Assembly: GCA_013396635.1 (NCBI GenBank)
Contig: WBMW01001574.1
Coordinates: forward strand, 940,866-1,004,865
DNA: 64,000 bases
DNA from: Penelope pileata
Lineage: Eukaryota; Chordata; Aves; Galliformes; Cracidae
Direction of reading: 5' to 3'
The position numbers and the translations under genes were made by a program. This document shows, one piece after another, positions 1 to 12,272 of this stretch; position 1 is the stretch's first letter, and the number at the start of each line of letters is the position of its first letter. Under the pieces are notes generated by a model, which searched no databases, was not told the origin of the DNA, and was given only the letters and a program-made list of their open reading frames with translations.

Positions 1-3000
1 GCCCTAATTTTCCTTCTGACCAGAATCATAAACAGATAGTTCTATTTTTCTCTAAAAGTCATCTTTACTTTTGTAAATCTTTCTTCATTTTGCAAGATCT
101 TACCTCCAGGCTGATAAAATGTTGAAGCAGGAATAATAATGATTTTTTTTGCACAGAAAAATATGTATGTTAGAGATGTTGGTTGAATGTTTCACCTCTA
201 TTAACCTCTCTTCCAAACCAGCAGAGAAGTGGGAATATTTACTTATCATACAAATTCAAACTAAGATGCTTTTCCTGTGAGCAAAAATGCTTTCAAACTT
301 TCTTTGCAAGAGTAAAGTCTTGTGTCATTTGCTACATATATTACCCTCACTGTAGTTTTTCAAATTATTTAGTGTTCTTAATATTGGGCAGATAGTAAGG
401 AACTTTTCCTCTGGTATTTAACTTTTTACTTCAAACCAGTTAAACTTTTATTCCTGCCCATTCACCTCAAGTTGGCACAGCTTTTCCTATGGTACCTAAG
501 ATGCTCGGTTGTGATGCAGGCTCTGTATGTGATATTTAGCATACTGTTTCTCTTCGGTGTTCTGGGCTACACAGAATACAGCCTCTAGCATATTAACTGC
601 CTGTTTCACCTGGAATAAAGCAGGAAGGCATTTTAAAAGATAAGTTTTCCCTTGACACTTTCCCTGCTAGTACTGTAGATTATCAGAGCCTTTTTCCCCT
701 CACATGTAAGCAGAGGCAGATACAGAGAAAAATGTGGTCTTTAAACCATGGGAACATTTTTCTTTGCTGTTCTATTAATATCTGACTGAAATAAAAAGGA
801 AAAACTCTGTATAAATGACTACGGGCTTCTTAAAACCTGTAAAATGGTTTTTTCAATAGAGATTTGGCTAACAAAAATGGGATCTGAACACGTGTGTAAT
901 GGAGCCAGACTCACAGAGGAAAATGATAATTTCTTATGTCTGGCACCTCTCTGGTTTCTTTACGAGTTTAAACACGTGTGTTATCACTGGTAACCAGCCT
1001 TTCTCCCAAACAGACTGATCAAAGCCTGATTTTCAGAGGTAAGCCTTAGCATCCTTCCAAAGTCCAATTTCGTAACATGATCCCTTGTTGTCCAACCAGA
1101 TTTGTTTGCACCAAATGTTGCTTTGAAGGATAGTAGTGGTAAGAAATCAGAGAGAATCTCTCTTCTGACACTGAACAAGGAGCAATAATAGTGTAAGAAG
1201 CAGTGCTGGTCCTGAAACTTGCCTCTCTGCTCCAGTGGTTTTATGCCACAGGTTTAGAGACTATATGAGCAGCCTCATGGCTGTGATTCTGCTGAAACCT
1301 ACAGCAAGATACCAGGAGCGGTGTTCAGAGCAGTTAGCAATCATATCACCCTATATATCATGATTAGTCTGGGACAAAGCACAGATGTCATGAGAAAGAG
1401 ATGGATTCCATGAATATGGAGTGGGTGGCAATTGTAGCTGGGCCAAGCTCTGAGACCTGAGCAGTATTGGTAAATAGTGATAAATGTGAAGGGGTGGTTT
1501 CCTAGGTATCACACGCTGCAGGAAGACAGAATGGAGTTGTCAGCTATCTGACAACTAATTTTTATACATGAGGGGTTTTTTATGACTGCTTTTATTCTGT
1601 GATGTGTTTTTTCATTTGTTTGTTTGCTGCCAGGCATTCACTGTGAGATTTTAGGGCTCCCAGTTCATGAAGGGATGGCTTTGCATTTGGTCTGGGAACA
1701 GCCTGTGAGACCAACAAGGAAAGCTGTGGTTCCACAGTGAAATTCACAGCTAGAAGTGAATGCTTAAGCCCTGTTTTTCAGGCAAATGAATATAAGCAAA
1801 ACATCTGATTTTCCTCTGAGCTGCAACTGCAGAGTTAGTTGTTTGATGCTGAATTTCAGTTGATGGTTCCTTTCTCTTCTGTAGTTACTGCACCAGGAAA
1901 AAAAGTGCTCTGAAAGCCAGAGAAGAGGAAGATACTCCAAAGGAAGTTGAACTCTTGGGCTCTGAGACACCCAGTGTATAGATTTCTTTGGCTTATAAAA
2001 GACACATCAGTCACACCTCCATTCAGGATCATGTCTAGCCTGTTTCTGAGACTTAGTGTCACAGCAGCAAGTAATAACTGCTCCACTCTCTACAGAGGAG
2101 AGATGGTGTCTCAATGGAGGTGCCAAACTGTAAGCACGGATTAGTTCAGCTGACCTCTTCTTGGCAGATGTCTCAAAAGGTGTAAAACAGCTGAGCAAAC
2201 CCCATGGGAATTCATCTGGGATTTTAAAGATTTTATTCCTCTGTCCTTAGAAATGAAATCGTTAATTATTGTTTTTCCTCCTTTTAATCACTGTGATACT
2301 TATTTTTTGTTCTAAAAGAAACCAGTAGGGTTATATTGTACAGTTTCATGATTAGAAAATTTTGATTAGATTTTTTCTTGCTATTTTGTTTGTGTATGCC
2401 TAATACTTAGAGTGTATTAGTTACAGGCTTTAAGAAGATTTTTACTCCTCTTTTCAAGGAAAAAAGAAAGGTTTCACAATTTCTCAATACAATTTGCAAT
2501 ATTATAGTATTGGAATTGTTTTCCTCCTGAATACTTCATGTCTTCTGTTGTAACTTGGCTATAAGTACATTTTCCTTTCAGCAAGATTTTGCACATTGCA
2601 AGTGAGGCTGAAGCTCGTTTGTGGATGCCATTTAGGTTAAAACCGGGGTATTGCTTCCAAATTCTGTAATGAAAAATGGTCATTTTCCTTTGGCTTTGTT
2701 TGCTTGCCCTTACAAGAGCAGTTCATTTACATTTTTGAAGATTTATACAAACTTTATTGAATTGGACATTTTGGAAAAGAAATGCAAAACCACCAGGAAA
2801 ATCAGTCAGTTCATTGAAGGAAATTCTGCATCATTTTGGGAGATGGGGTAGAACACTATTTGTCTCTTTTCTATTTCTTGGTGGTAAAAACCTGGATTCT
2901 GTGTCACAGCAGTCATTTTGATGTCTGTTCTATAGTAGAGGTGCACTCGTTAGCAAGAGGAGTGTGCAGGGTTGGCTGAGAAAACAAACAACTGTAAGAG

Positions 3001-6000
3001 TTTGAGCCAGTGAAGGATGGCACTCTGGGAAATCAGCCCCCCCATATTTCAAACCTGTATTCAGTGGAAGGACTGTCTGTACAGTGAGGCACAATGAAAG
3101 AAGATTTACCAGGGTTTAATCTTATTTGAAATTATCTACTTCAAAAATTTCTGTATGCATTCAAGCCAAGATGAAGGTCTTCTTTGCATACCGAAACCAA
3201 GCATACAACCCCCATAATTATTTATGATGATTTGTGGAATATGTTTTTTCTCCTAGGGAGCCATCATGTTCTGCTTGAGGTTCAGAGGATGAAGCAGACA
3301 GGGATTTTCACATTTCAAACAGGCCTCTCCAGTTGCTTTTCCTTCACAATTCCGCGATTACTGGCACATTTCCCACCTGTAAGGGAGACATTCAGGAACT
3401 GCTAGGCAAAATTGTACACAGGTGGTCATGTTGCAAATACCTGCCTATGCCCCGTGGAGTGCGCAGCATTTAGCTGTTGTTTTGTGCAACTTGTGTTTGC
3501 CAAACACATTGCCTTCCTACAGTACACTGTTGTCCTACAGTCTGCTATGCATTCTCAATGCAATTGGTTGAGAGTTAGATTCATCTTCAGCTGCTTCGCT
3601 GCTGGTACTGTGGGACTGATCACATGTCTGAAGACAATGAGTGCTGCAGGTGATTTCAATGGGAGCAGGAGCAATTTGGATATCTCTGATAGTTTCTGTG
3701 TGCTTCAGTTAATATGTCAGAATGCCTGCTGAGTTTGCAGGTGCTAATTCCCCTACTTTCAATAGCACTTAGAACAGAATCTGAAAGACTACTGCTCATT
3801 TCAGAGTGCTTGAGTGAAGGTAAGTTAATAATTCAGTACAACTTTGTGCAAATTTTAATTCTTAGCATGTGGGTAGCTGAGGCCCTCAATCCACACAGTC
3901 ATATAGAGATGAACACAGTACAGTGTGATGTCAGACCAAAACCAAGAGAGATCTCAAAGAGCATAAATAATTTCACACATTTTTTTTTATAGCACTTTGG
4001 AAAAAAAATGAATTTTAATTGAATCTTTTTCTTTAAACAAACAGAGGAAAGGATAGATGATTTTCTAGACTGTGCATTCATCTTCTACCTGCTGCTGAAA
4101 GCGTATCCCTAGCAATGTCAGCCTTCACCTAACCACTCTGTCAAATATGTTTTCTGCCTCTCCTCATAATTATTTTTGAACAAAGTTAAGCACCTAAGGC
4201 ACAGTACTGCAAAGCCCACACCATTATTTGCTTAATGATGAGTGGTTTACTAGTGGTCTTCTCTCAAGTTGGCAATATTCTGTCACATTGTATAATGCTA
4301 GAATTGTGGGGGTTTATAACCGCTGTTCAGGTAAATAACGGTGTGGTGCCAGGCAAAAGATACAAAGAGGAGAAGTGAGTGATATGTAGTCTGCTGCTCA
4401 GGCTCCTCGAGTGGATTCCTGGAGTGGCAAAGCAATTACCATCACAATGATGATCTTTGTATGCGGATACTGGGCATACTTCAACGCGGACTTGGAAAAG
4501 ATGCGGTTCTGATAATTGTCTTTATAGTCACAAAGTATTTTTGACATCAGTTACTTGTCTGTAATCAAAATATCAGACATTTTACTCTCCCTCCTCAGAT
4601 GCATTTACTTTCCCAATTTCCTATTAGTAGAAAATTCTTGGAAGCTGCTGTATACTCCTGGCTGGACTGCTTCAAGACACAGCCACTTCCTAACTGCTTC
4701 TGTCTGCCCCTCCACTGGAGGCAGCTGTCGTGACGCAGATTCAGCTGCCTGCTGCTGTGCTTGCAGTGCACACGACTCAGCCTAGTTCGGTTATTTGCTT
4801 GAAGCTGTTCAGGACCTGCATTGGGTGGACATATTTTGCTGCTAGAACTGTGGGGTCAGTAACTTCCAGTTGCTTGGTGGTGATAAATAGTTGGGGTGGT
4901 GACATCGTCTACCACATAGCTACCTACATTCAGGCAGTGGCTGACAAGCTGCTGAGCATGGGTGAAGATGCTATATAAGCTCAGCAGAGATTTAGTTGAG
5001 TCATATAGACCTGGCTTTGTACACTTCAGTCTCAGCTTTTTGGTAGTATTCACCCTTGAATACCCTGCATAATGCTGAGGTCTCATTTATCTGCACTGTT
5101 AAGCTGCTTAGAAAGGAGCATTTCGGCAATGTATGTTTCAGTTCCAGACTACAGTGTAAAATCCATTTTTTCCCATGGTTAATTTTCATGCGTTCATGCA
5201 ATACAGAATTTCATTTCTTACAATTTATGCATTGGTGAAATAAGTTACAGGGAGGAGATAATTTTGTATTTGTTATGCATTCACTCCAGAGCCTCTTTGT
5301 AAGGGTAAACACCCAAAGTCTCTGAGAAGCTAACACTCTTCCTGGGGAAAATGAGGTTTGCCTTACGTGTTCATTTTCTGTGGTAGTTCAGGACTGGGTG
5401 AGGTAATATCTAGCATCTTTTCAAATGCTGTGCTGTACAAAACATTTGCACTCCAGCTGCTTCTTACAGCATCTATAAACTCTATTTAACTGTTATGGAG
5501 CCTGTCTAGTCTACATTGCAGTTTGCAAGGTAGAAATGGGCAACTCATTCCATTGTGTTTGAAAATAAGCATCATTTCAAACTAATTCTTTGCATGCTCT
5601 CAAAGAAGCCAAATAAAAACACAAAGGTAAAAGGAGAGCAAAACACCACTCAAGGCCACAGGAGCAGTGACAGTTCCCCATGTGAAGAGCAGCTCTCTGA
5701 TTATGCTTGCAAAAGTAAATGGTAAACTTGCATCTCCTCAGCTGAAGATGTTCTCTCTTCTTTCTTCATCTGTATTGTTGTTCTCAGGTACTTACAAGAG
5801 CTTTTGCACGTGAACAATTGCTGAAATTTATTGTCTGAGTCATTTTAAGCAATGGCCTTCATAAAATAGTTTAATTTATATTCCTTCCTCCTACCAGTAA
5901 ATTTTTATTTCTTACATCCTCTTAGGAACAAATTGAAGGAAAACAAAATCATAATGTCACCACTAAAATCATTCAACATTTACAAAGAGTGATCCTCGAG

Positions 6001-6455
6001 TATATAAAAAATAACTCATTTGCTGCTTCTTGTAAGCATAAGGAATGCCTGTGACAGATCTCATTGCAAAATACGTCTATGGTATCAGCAAGTCAGTTAG
6101 CTTAATCTGTGAGTACTTTACATACATCTGCAGAGGCAGTGCATGACAAAGTGTGTAATAATGAATACTGCAGAATGGAGGACAATGCTACAGCATAAAG
6201 AATAATGACATTACTCTAAAATAGCAAAGGCCTGAGTAATGCCGGTAAACCTCTGAGACAGAAGGTGCCTGCATTGTTTCTTACGGTAATAATTTGTGTA
6301 TCCATGTAGTTTTCAGGATGATAGATGGTTATAGACAATTATATGAGCAGTTCAAGAAGAAATTAACTGTTTTTATTGAATAATTTTGATATGAATAGTT
6401 AGAGTTGTGGGTTTTCTTTGCATTTCTGAGATCTGCAGTTGCGTCCAACCCTGGC
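1..6455 (+). other. ST6GALNAC3 intron, repeat-poor stretch
   Basis: This is intronic DNA upstream of the penultimate exon, inferred from the downstream exons. Open frames here are short (up to 106 codons), lack recognisable domains and are best read as chance. I see no clear transposon. A pair of identical 11-bp words containing the palindrome ACACGTGT lies at 888-898 and 971-981. Confidence 0.7.
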
Positions 6456-6802
6456 TTCTTATCACAAACTTGCAGCCGTGCAACCTGATCTCATCGGATC
6501 TAAAGTTAAACGTAGTCAGATCTGGTCAATACTTAGATGAGTGATTTCCAAGGTAATTCAAGAATGCATCAGGAAACTGCTGCAGATCAGTGTTCCTTCC
6601 TTGCCAGCACTGAATGAGCATCTCCCATGCTGTTGGGAGATTCGCTTGATAAATAGTTCTTTATCCCCATCCTAACCTGTCCTTAACCACTGCTGTATCA
6701 CTATACAGTTTCCACACCCCCTTCACAAGTGGCCGAATGTGGCTGGGTGTGTGCAGTCTACCAAGAACCTTTGGGGTGAAAGGTACTACATAAGCAATGG
6801 AG
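6456..6802 (+). repeat. 5S-rRNA-headed SINE (AmnSINE1 / Deu-SINE-like), decayed
   Basis: Positions about 6456-6575 align along most of their length to 5S rRNA. CCTGATCTCATCGGATCT matches the 5S CCCGATCTCGTCTGATCT segment, AAGTTAAAC matches AAGCTAAGC (A box), and CTGGTCAATACTTAGATG matches CTGGTTAGTACTTGGATG, followed by a worn C-box. The next about 200 bp include CCAGCACTGAATGAGC and CTGCTGTATCAC. The element ends GGGGTGAAAGGTACTACATAA, the kind of tail (AAAGGCGCTATATAAATG) typical of SINEs mobilised by L3/CR1/L2-type LINEs. A 5S head plus a core of this kind is the architecture of Deu-domain SINEs; AmnSINE1 is the amniote member. The first 25 bases of the 5S part are poorly conserved, so the 5' edge is approximate. 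It is certainly an old, inactive copy. Confidence 0.72.
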
Positions 6803-6807
6803 CCAGC

Positions 6808-7013
6808 TCAGGGTCTATTTAAATTCAAATTAGCTTTCTGTAACCCTGATTTTAGAGTATGCCAACAGAACAACAGTTTTGAAGCATCATTTTGAAGCCT
6901 TTGACTGGAGCGTACAAGACTGTTTCCTTGTCGAAAGTTCTGCAGAATCAGGAGAAACTCTGGTGCATACCTCTCAAAAGGGCAAGATAAACCAGCATTT
7001 CCATTATCATCCT
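6808..7013 (-). other. candidate minus-strand exon or gene relic abutting the SINE
   Basis: On the minus strand a T-rich tract ending TTCTGTCTTACAG (acceptor) precedes 206 nt that stay open to a TGA at 6810-6808. The frame would start with a split codon and reads as a mixed-composition peptide of about 67 residues with ERYAPEFLLILQNF, then SSQRLQND, then a lysine/asparagine-rich end. I do not recognise it. It ends only a few bases from the SINE tail at 6802. It lies antisense inside the ST6GALNAC3 intron. A chance frame remains the most likely explanation. Confidence 0.15.
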
Positions 7014-8507
7014 CTGTAAGACAGAATAAAATAATCATAGTTTTTTTATTATTACTCTTTAATAAGCTGTCATGTAATTGGAATATTGACCTTAACTGAG
7101 CTGCACCTGGCTATTGCACCTTCAGGTTTTTCTCTGCTTTTATTGTAAGCCAGTTGGGGTAACATTTCTTGACCTGACTGAACACACAGGGTGACATTTT
7201 CTTACATTGTGAGACTACTGTTTCTTTTCAGTTCTGTGTAACAGCTACAGTTCTGCCTCTCTTGGGGAAAAACTGAGAGCTGTGGTGGAAACTCCACACA
7301 GGAGGACTGAATATTGTAATAGCTATGAGCTATGGTATGGAATGCCAACTCACTTGTAATCAGCAAGCCATGAGATAGCATCAGAGAAAATGAAACAAGA
7401 GGCCATCAAACCTATTGCCAGAGGAAAACATAGATGAAATACAAATAAACACAAAATACAAATGAAAAATGTGAGAAGGCTTCTATAATGAGAAAGGAGG
7501 AACCTTAAAAGCTGAACAACTTCTTTACTGTTTAATGCCATGCTCCAATGACAAATATCACTTCTAATTTTTCAAAGTAAAGGAAGACATGATTTTTCTC
7601 GAATGAATAGCAAAACCATGGATCAGTTTATTTAACTGAACGTGTACAATGAGACATACAGCAAAAGAAACCCCAAACTGTTAGTGTGATCATAATTGTG
7701 ATTACCTAATCACAATGGATTTTCTTTCACTAAGATCATCATCATCGACTGCTCTGGAGGAAAACTGTGTGGAATAATTATATAGGAACTGTGTATACAA
7801 TACAGAAATCTGAGACACAGCACTGGAATGCAGATGTGCTCCTTCCATCGGTGTAGGGCAGCCCCCGTATCAGGGTGCCTTACTTCCAAACAGTACATCT
7901 GCCTGCGTGCACGACAGACCAGTCTCACAGAAAAATCTAATTTTGGTAGAGGTTGTTCCAGTGACTTCAGTGAAGTTCTGCCAGACTGTACCAGAAATGA
8001 GCTGTACTCTCTGCTGTTGATTTTTGTGTGTATACTGTGTCAGAGGGCTGATGCCTGTGCTCTGAGAACTTCCAGTGAACTTCTCTCTTTAGAGCAAATG
8101 TAAAAATGGAGTCAGGTGTCAGTCACTCATAAATCTCTTGTAGTTATATTTAAAGCTGAGTAGGCATTCTGATTGCATATCAAAAGTACATACACTTATT
8201 GAGAGAACAAAAGAATGAAATCTCTTTTTTGCTGGTTTTTCTGTCAGTTTGAAAAAATATATTTTCTTCATAAACATTCTGAACTGTTTCCTTAGTCTAA
8301 ATGAGGATGCTTATTTCCAAAACCCCTAAAGCATAGAGAAGTTTTCCTATGACTTTTAAATTCAGGTTTAGGTAAGGAGGTTCCATCTGTACAAGCTTAG
8401 AGAGGTTTTGTTAATACCAAGCATATCTGAGTATGCCTGTCTTTGTGCCTTTGCAGGATTTCACATTGCATAATATAACGTTTGTCATGGTTTTAATTTT
8501 TCCTCAG

Positions 8508-8618
8508 AACGGATCTCTTTTATGTCTGCTATTTGCCATCCTGGCAGGAGTCATTGAGCACAAGAAATACAGTATCTACAAGATGCAGAAACGGCTTTCT
8601 TCCTCACAGTCGATGTAA
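8508..8618 (+). other. candidate alternative terminal exon, unrecognised short membrane-like peptide
   Basis: A good acceptor (GTTTTAATTTTTCCTCAG|A, ending at 8507) is followed by 36 codons and TAA at 8616-8618. In phase 0 the peptide has a hydrophobic stretch (SLLCLLFAILAGVI) and then a basic tail (EHKKYSIYKMQKRL), as in the last membrane segment of a small membrane protein. Codons such as CTG, GCC, ATC, AAG and CAG look coding-like. The preceding ST6GALNAC3 exon should end in a different phase: joined to it, the frame would be shifted by one and stays open to TAA at about 8624. So if real it may be an alternative 3' exon or belong to another transcript. I do not recognise a family, and chance is quite possible. 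Confidence 0.2.
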
Positions 8619-8984
8619 TAAGTAATGGATGGTTTTAAGAAAGGATCTTTACTCTGTGCTTTACCTATTCATGTGTAGGATTTTGATTTCATTTGAAATG
8701 AAAGGCGTAAACCTCAGGTCTGAAAACTAATAGAATTTCTGCATTTACCTGCTGATCCATAGCCTTTAGGTTAGATTGTGTGTCAGCCAGCAGTCGGCTT
8801 GTTGAATGAAGCAATACTTTAAAACTAAAATGAAAAGATTTCTGTTATATGTGGCCTGATACCAGATATGAAGGCCGATTTCTGGTGGCTTATTATTGGA
8901 AATATTTTCCAGTGTGTCTGATAAGCGAGACTGAACAAGCCGTAGGAAGTAGACCTAATCAGATAATGCTGACTTGCAGACCAG

Positions 8985-9009
8985 AAAAAAAAAAAAAAAA
9001 AAAAAAAAA
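8985..9009 (+). repeat. A25 homopolymer
   Basis: An uninterrupted run of 25 A followed by GAGAAG. It could be the tail of an old retroposed sequence, but no recognisable retrocopy or target-site duplication is seen next to it. Confidence 0.95.
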
Positions 9010-9700
9010 GAGAAGAAATGTATTTTGCCTAAGTGCTACACCTTCTCTTGTCAAGACTGAGGACAAAATGGCTATTAGTTGCAAAAGAGAACAGGGAATA
9101 AACGTATTGGCTTGTGAGCGTGGCTGTTGCATCTAGGCCACGTATACTCATCGTTTGTGTTACGGAAGGTTTGCATCTGTGGGCTCGACGGAGTTGAAGC
9201 CATGGAGGTGGGGGAAATAAGGGAAATAAAAAGACAGGGGGAACATCAACCTGGATCAACTATTCATTTTTCAGTAAGTCTCAGTATTTTTTTTGAACTT
9301 CAAAGGAAGTTAACATACAGACTTGTGAGGAGGGTCCCCATGAAGGACCAAATGCTGTATTCTGCTCAGACACAGGCCATGCACACCCTTGATGGAAATG
9401 CATTTGAACATGGGGGATATTCACAGGATGAGTGAATTCTCAGTGTGATTTGAGGAGCACTCGTGGTGTCACAGGATAAAGAACAAAGGAACGTCTTGAA
9501 GAAATGGTTAGAATGAGTTCCCAAAGAACCAAAGCAGAAAGATTCCCACGTTATTTGCAGGCTTTGATATGAAGTGATTGCTACCACAGGTAGATATTTA
9601 AACACAGATAGATATTGAACACATCTTCATATTCTCTCCAGATTTCATATAATACTGCATAACAAATGTGCATGCTGTGATTTGTTGTCCCGAACACTGG

Positions 9701-9722
9701 TTTTTTTTTTTTTTTTTTTTTT
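9701..9722 (+). repeat. T22 homopolymer
   Basis: An uninterrupted run of 22 T in the ST6GALNAC3 intron. As antisense poly(A) it might mark a retroposition, but I recognise nothing beside it. Confidence 0.95.
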
Positions 9723-12179
9723 AAACTATCACTGGAAAAGCCTCTCTGTTCCAAGATTTGTTTAGAAAACAGCTCAGCTCTTGGCTTTGTACCTCAAATG
9801 TCTCTGCTTAGGGGAAAAGGAATTTAATTGCATAAAACCTACTCTACACTGATTTTTCCAGACAACTATTTTAGGATTAAAGTTTTAAATGGATTGAGTG
9901 CCTCTATAAGTGTATTCATGTTCATACATGTCTGGAGTAAACATGCCATCTGGGGCTTCTACTTTATTTTCCTTACTGTACACTTGGAATTCATAATAAG
10001 GTTTATTTTGTGAGGAAAAATCAATAAATCATTTCAGTTGTCTCACACTTTGTATAACTAATTGTAATTAGTATAATGTCTTTGTTGGCAAGGGCTTATC
10101 AGGCAAATAGCATGAAGAGGCAAAGAAAAAGCCTCATAGAGAAAGATGTTGCTTCGTAAAGCTAATTGTGATGCTATCTCTGGTATTGTGTGTGATCGAA
10201 CTGTTAATTTTTAATCTGGTATTTCTTCCAGCAATGCAGCTATTAATATTACCTGAAGTTCTCTCTAATATGAGTATATAATCAATTTTTGGCAGTTTTG
10301 AATTTTACAATTTGATACTAAAAAAATACTGTCTGGAGTCATCTGCAAGTGGGCTGTAGTCTATAGCTGCAATGAATTAGCTTGTCCTAATGTTCATAAT
10401 GCAAATAATCCAGATATGAGTTCAGTAAACGTTGATGTCTCGAGCTGTGATATCCAGAGAACAGCATCAGCATCATCTAACGTATGCTATCAGGCGTGCA
10501 GCATTCTGAAGAGCTGCTTGCCTGCAGAGCTTCATTGGCAATGTGTCCAAATCTTAACTTTTGATACTGGGAATCACTGAAGATATGATGTCACTTAGAA
10601 CTGTGTAATAGGTCGAGGAGGAACCAGAGCATTTATTTATAAAGCAGAGGACCACTGTCTTGCTTCATGACCGTGTCCTCATAAATTTGGTTCACTGAAA
10701 ATACCAAACCACTGAAGCTAATTGAACTCTTCACCATATTTGATAACTAGGCATCAGCTTTCACTGACAGTGAGCTGGCTAGATGATTACTCTTATAATT
10801 CTTCAGTTTACTTTTCTCAAAAATCTAGATTTTGTGAGGCTTGGAAAACTAATTTGCTACTTCAGTCGATGGCAGGGAAACCACAAAAATTCTCCTTTAG
10901 AGCATTTCTCCCAGCTTTCATTTGTATCATTGCCTTCTTGTAGTCCATTCAATGACTATGGGAAAAAAGTATTCTGACATTGTCCAATGTTGAAGGAACT
11001 GTGAAGTGGGCTAGAAGGGAATCCACCCTTATCCATAGGTCCTCTTCCTATGGGCTTCTCCGTGGCACTGTTCTGCTTCTCTAAATTGTTTGCTGTGCCA
11101 TGATTTTTGCTGCACAAATGTCTGAGAGAAAAAAATGCTTCATTCTTTGTTCTGCCTAATCTGTCTTGTCTGCAGTCGAGGTGCTGCTTTCCGTGTAAAT
11201 ACTTGTGCCAATGGCTGCAGGCATCTGGCCTTCAGAAAACCCTCTTGCAGAAATGTGGTGGCTCTTGCTGAACGGGAGAGGAGAGACAAAAGCTAATCTT
11301 GCATGTTGTGAAGATTTAGGACCTTATATTTCAAATGGACCTTTCATTAGACCTCAACATCTTCTGTCACAATGTGTGTCATGGAGAGGCGCCCGTCAGA
11401 AAGCCAGCTGCTGTGCAGGCAGAGCTGTGGAGAAGAAAGGGGATGCTTCAGTAGCTCAGAGGCTAAGATTATTTGCTTCTTTTTAGGTACTCAAACAGAG
11501 GTGAGTTAATTGGAAAGGAGTGAAAGACTAGACCCTAATATTGGTAACTAAAGAGTAACATGATACCTCTGTGTGTGTGTTCTTAAATTGTACATTAAAA
11601 AAAAAAAGACACGAGAAATATTATTTTCCTTTTTTTATGCTAAGGAAAAGGTTAGTCTGCAGAAAGTTAGAGTAGTAAAGGTGAAGGTAACATCTGTGTT
11701 AATTAGCAGTTCATCTTCAAAGCTTGACTGATGGGTTACATTATGGCCTCTTGCATTTGAATTAAAATTCAGATCCACACAAGTTCTATTTTTATCTCCT
11801 TTCTTCCACATCAGAATAATTTGTCTGGATCTAGGATTTCATTTTTGCTAAAAATATTGATGTTCCATAACCTAAAATGAAGTTCTGGGCTTGCACAAAT
11901 TGTGTAGAGAAGAACACTGCTCACTCTCTGTAGCTCTGGATTTGAGTTCACAAAAGGTGGGTTTGTAATACAATACTGTAGGAAATTTCTGTGGAACAAG
12001 ACTAGAAGGTCTTGCATTCTGCCTACTGTACTTAGTGGAAAGACTTTAGCATGAATATTAAATTAGTACTTATGTACGTGTCTTAGATGTAAGGCAGCAA
12101 ATCTCAGTATGCCTCAGTGATAACTAGGAATAAGAAGATGCACTTTATCCTAAGAATCTGTGTCCCTGGATTATTTGAC

Positions 12180-12272
12180 AGGTAAACTCCTTGGGTCAAA
12201 GGCTGTCACATGTGGGTGTATAGTGCCTTGCACGGCGAGGATTCACAATGCTACTGTAACGTAAATAATCAG
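12180..12272 (+). repeat. 3' tail of an L3/CR1-like ancient LINE
   Basis: The string AAACTCCTTGGGTCAAAGGC, then GGGTGTATAGTGCCTTGCAC, then GCTACTGTAACGTAAATAAT follows the widespread amniote tail pattern (AGCTCCTTGGGGCAGGGACTG ... TACAGCGCCTAGCAC ... GCGCTACCGTAATACAAATAA) of L3-type LINEs. The copy is decayed and only the tail is recognisable. Assignment is from remembered consensus. Confidence 0.55.

Larger units (their letters stand above)
6803..12179 (+). other. ST6GALNAC3 intron, mostly unique sequence
   Basis: This is intronic DNA with two long homopolymers (A25 at 8985, T22 at 9701), two weak candidate exons listed separately, and a repeat-free AT-rich stretch at about 10180-10560 that contains an octamer-like ATGCAAAT and ATTA cores. 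No transposon with clear edges is visible. Confidence 0.65.

Noticed and set aside
3412..3732. Plus-strand frame of 106 codons, cysteine-rich.
   Set aside because: Cysteines are scattered without a known spacing pattern and there is no coding context inside the intron.
6456..6575. A functional 5S rRNA gene.
   Set aside because: The internal control regions are heavily substituted and the sequence runs on into a SINE body; it is a retroposed derivative.
8849..9136. Frame with a run of lysines.
   Set aside because: The lysines come from the A25 homopolymer, not from a protein.
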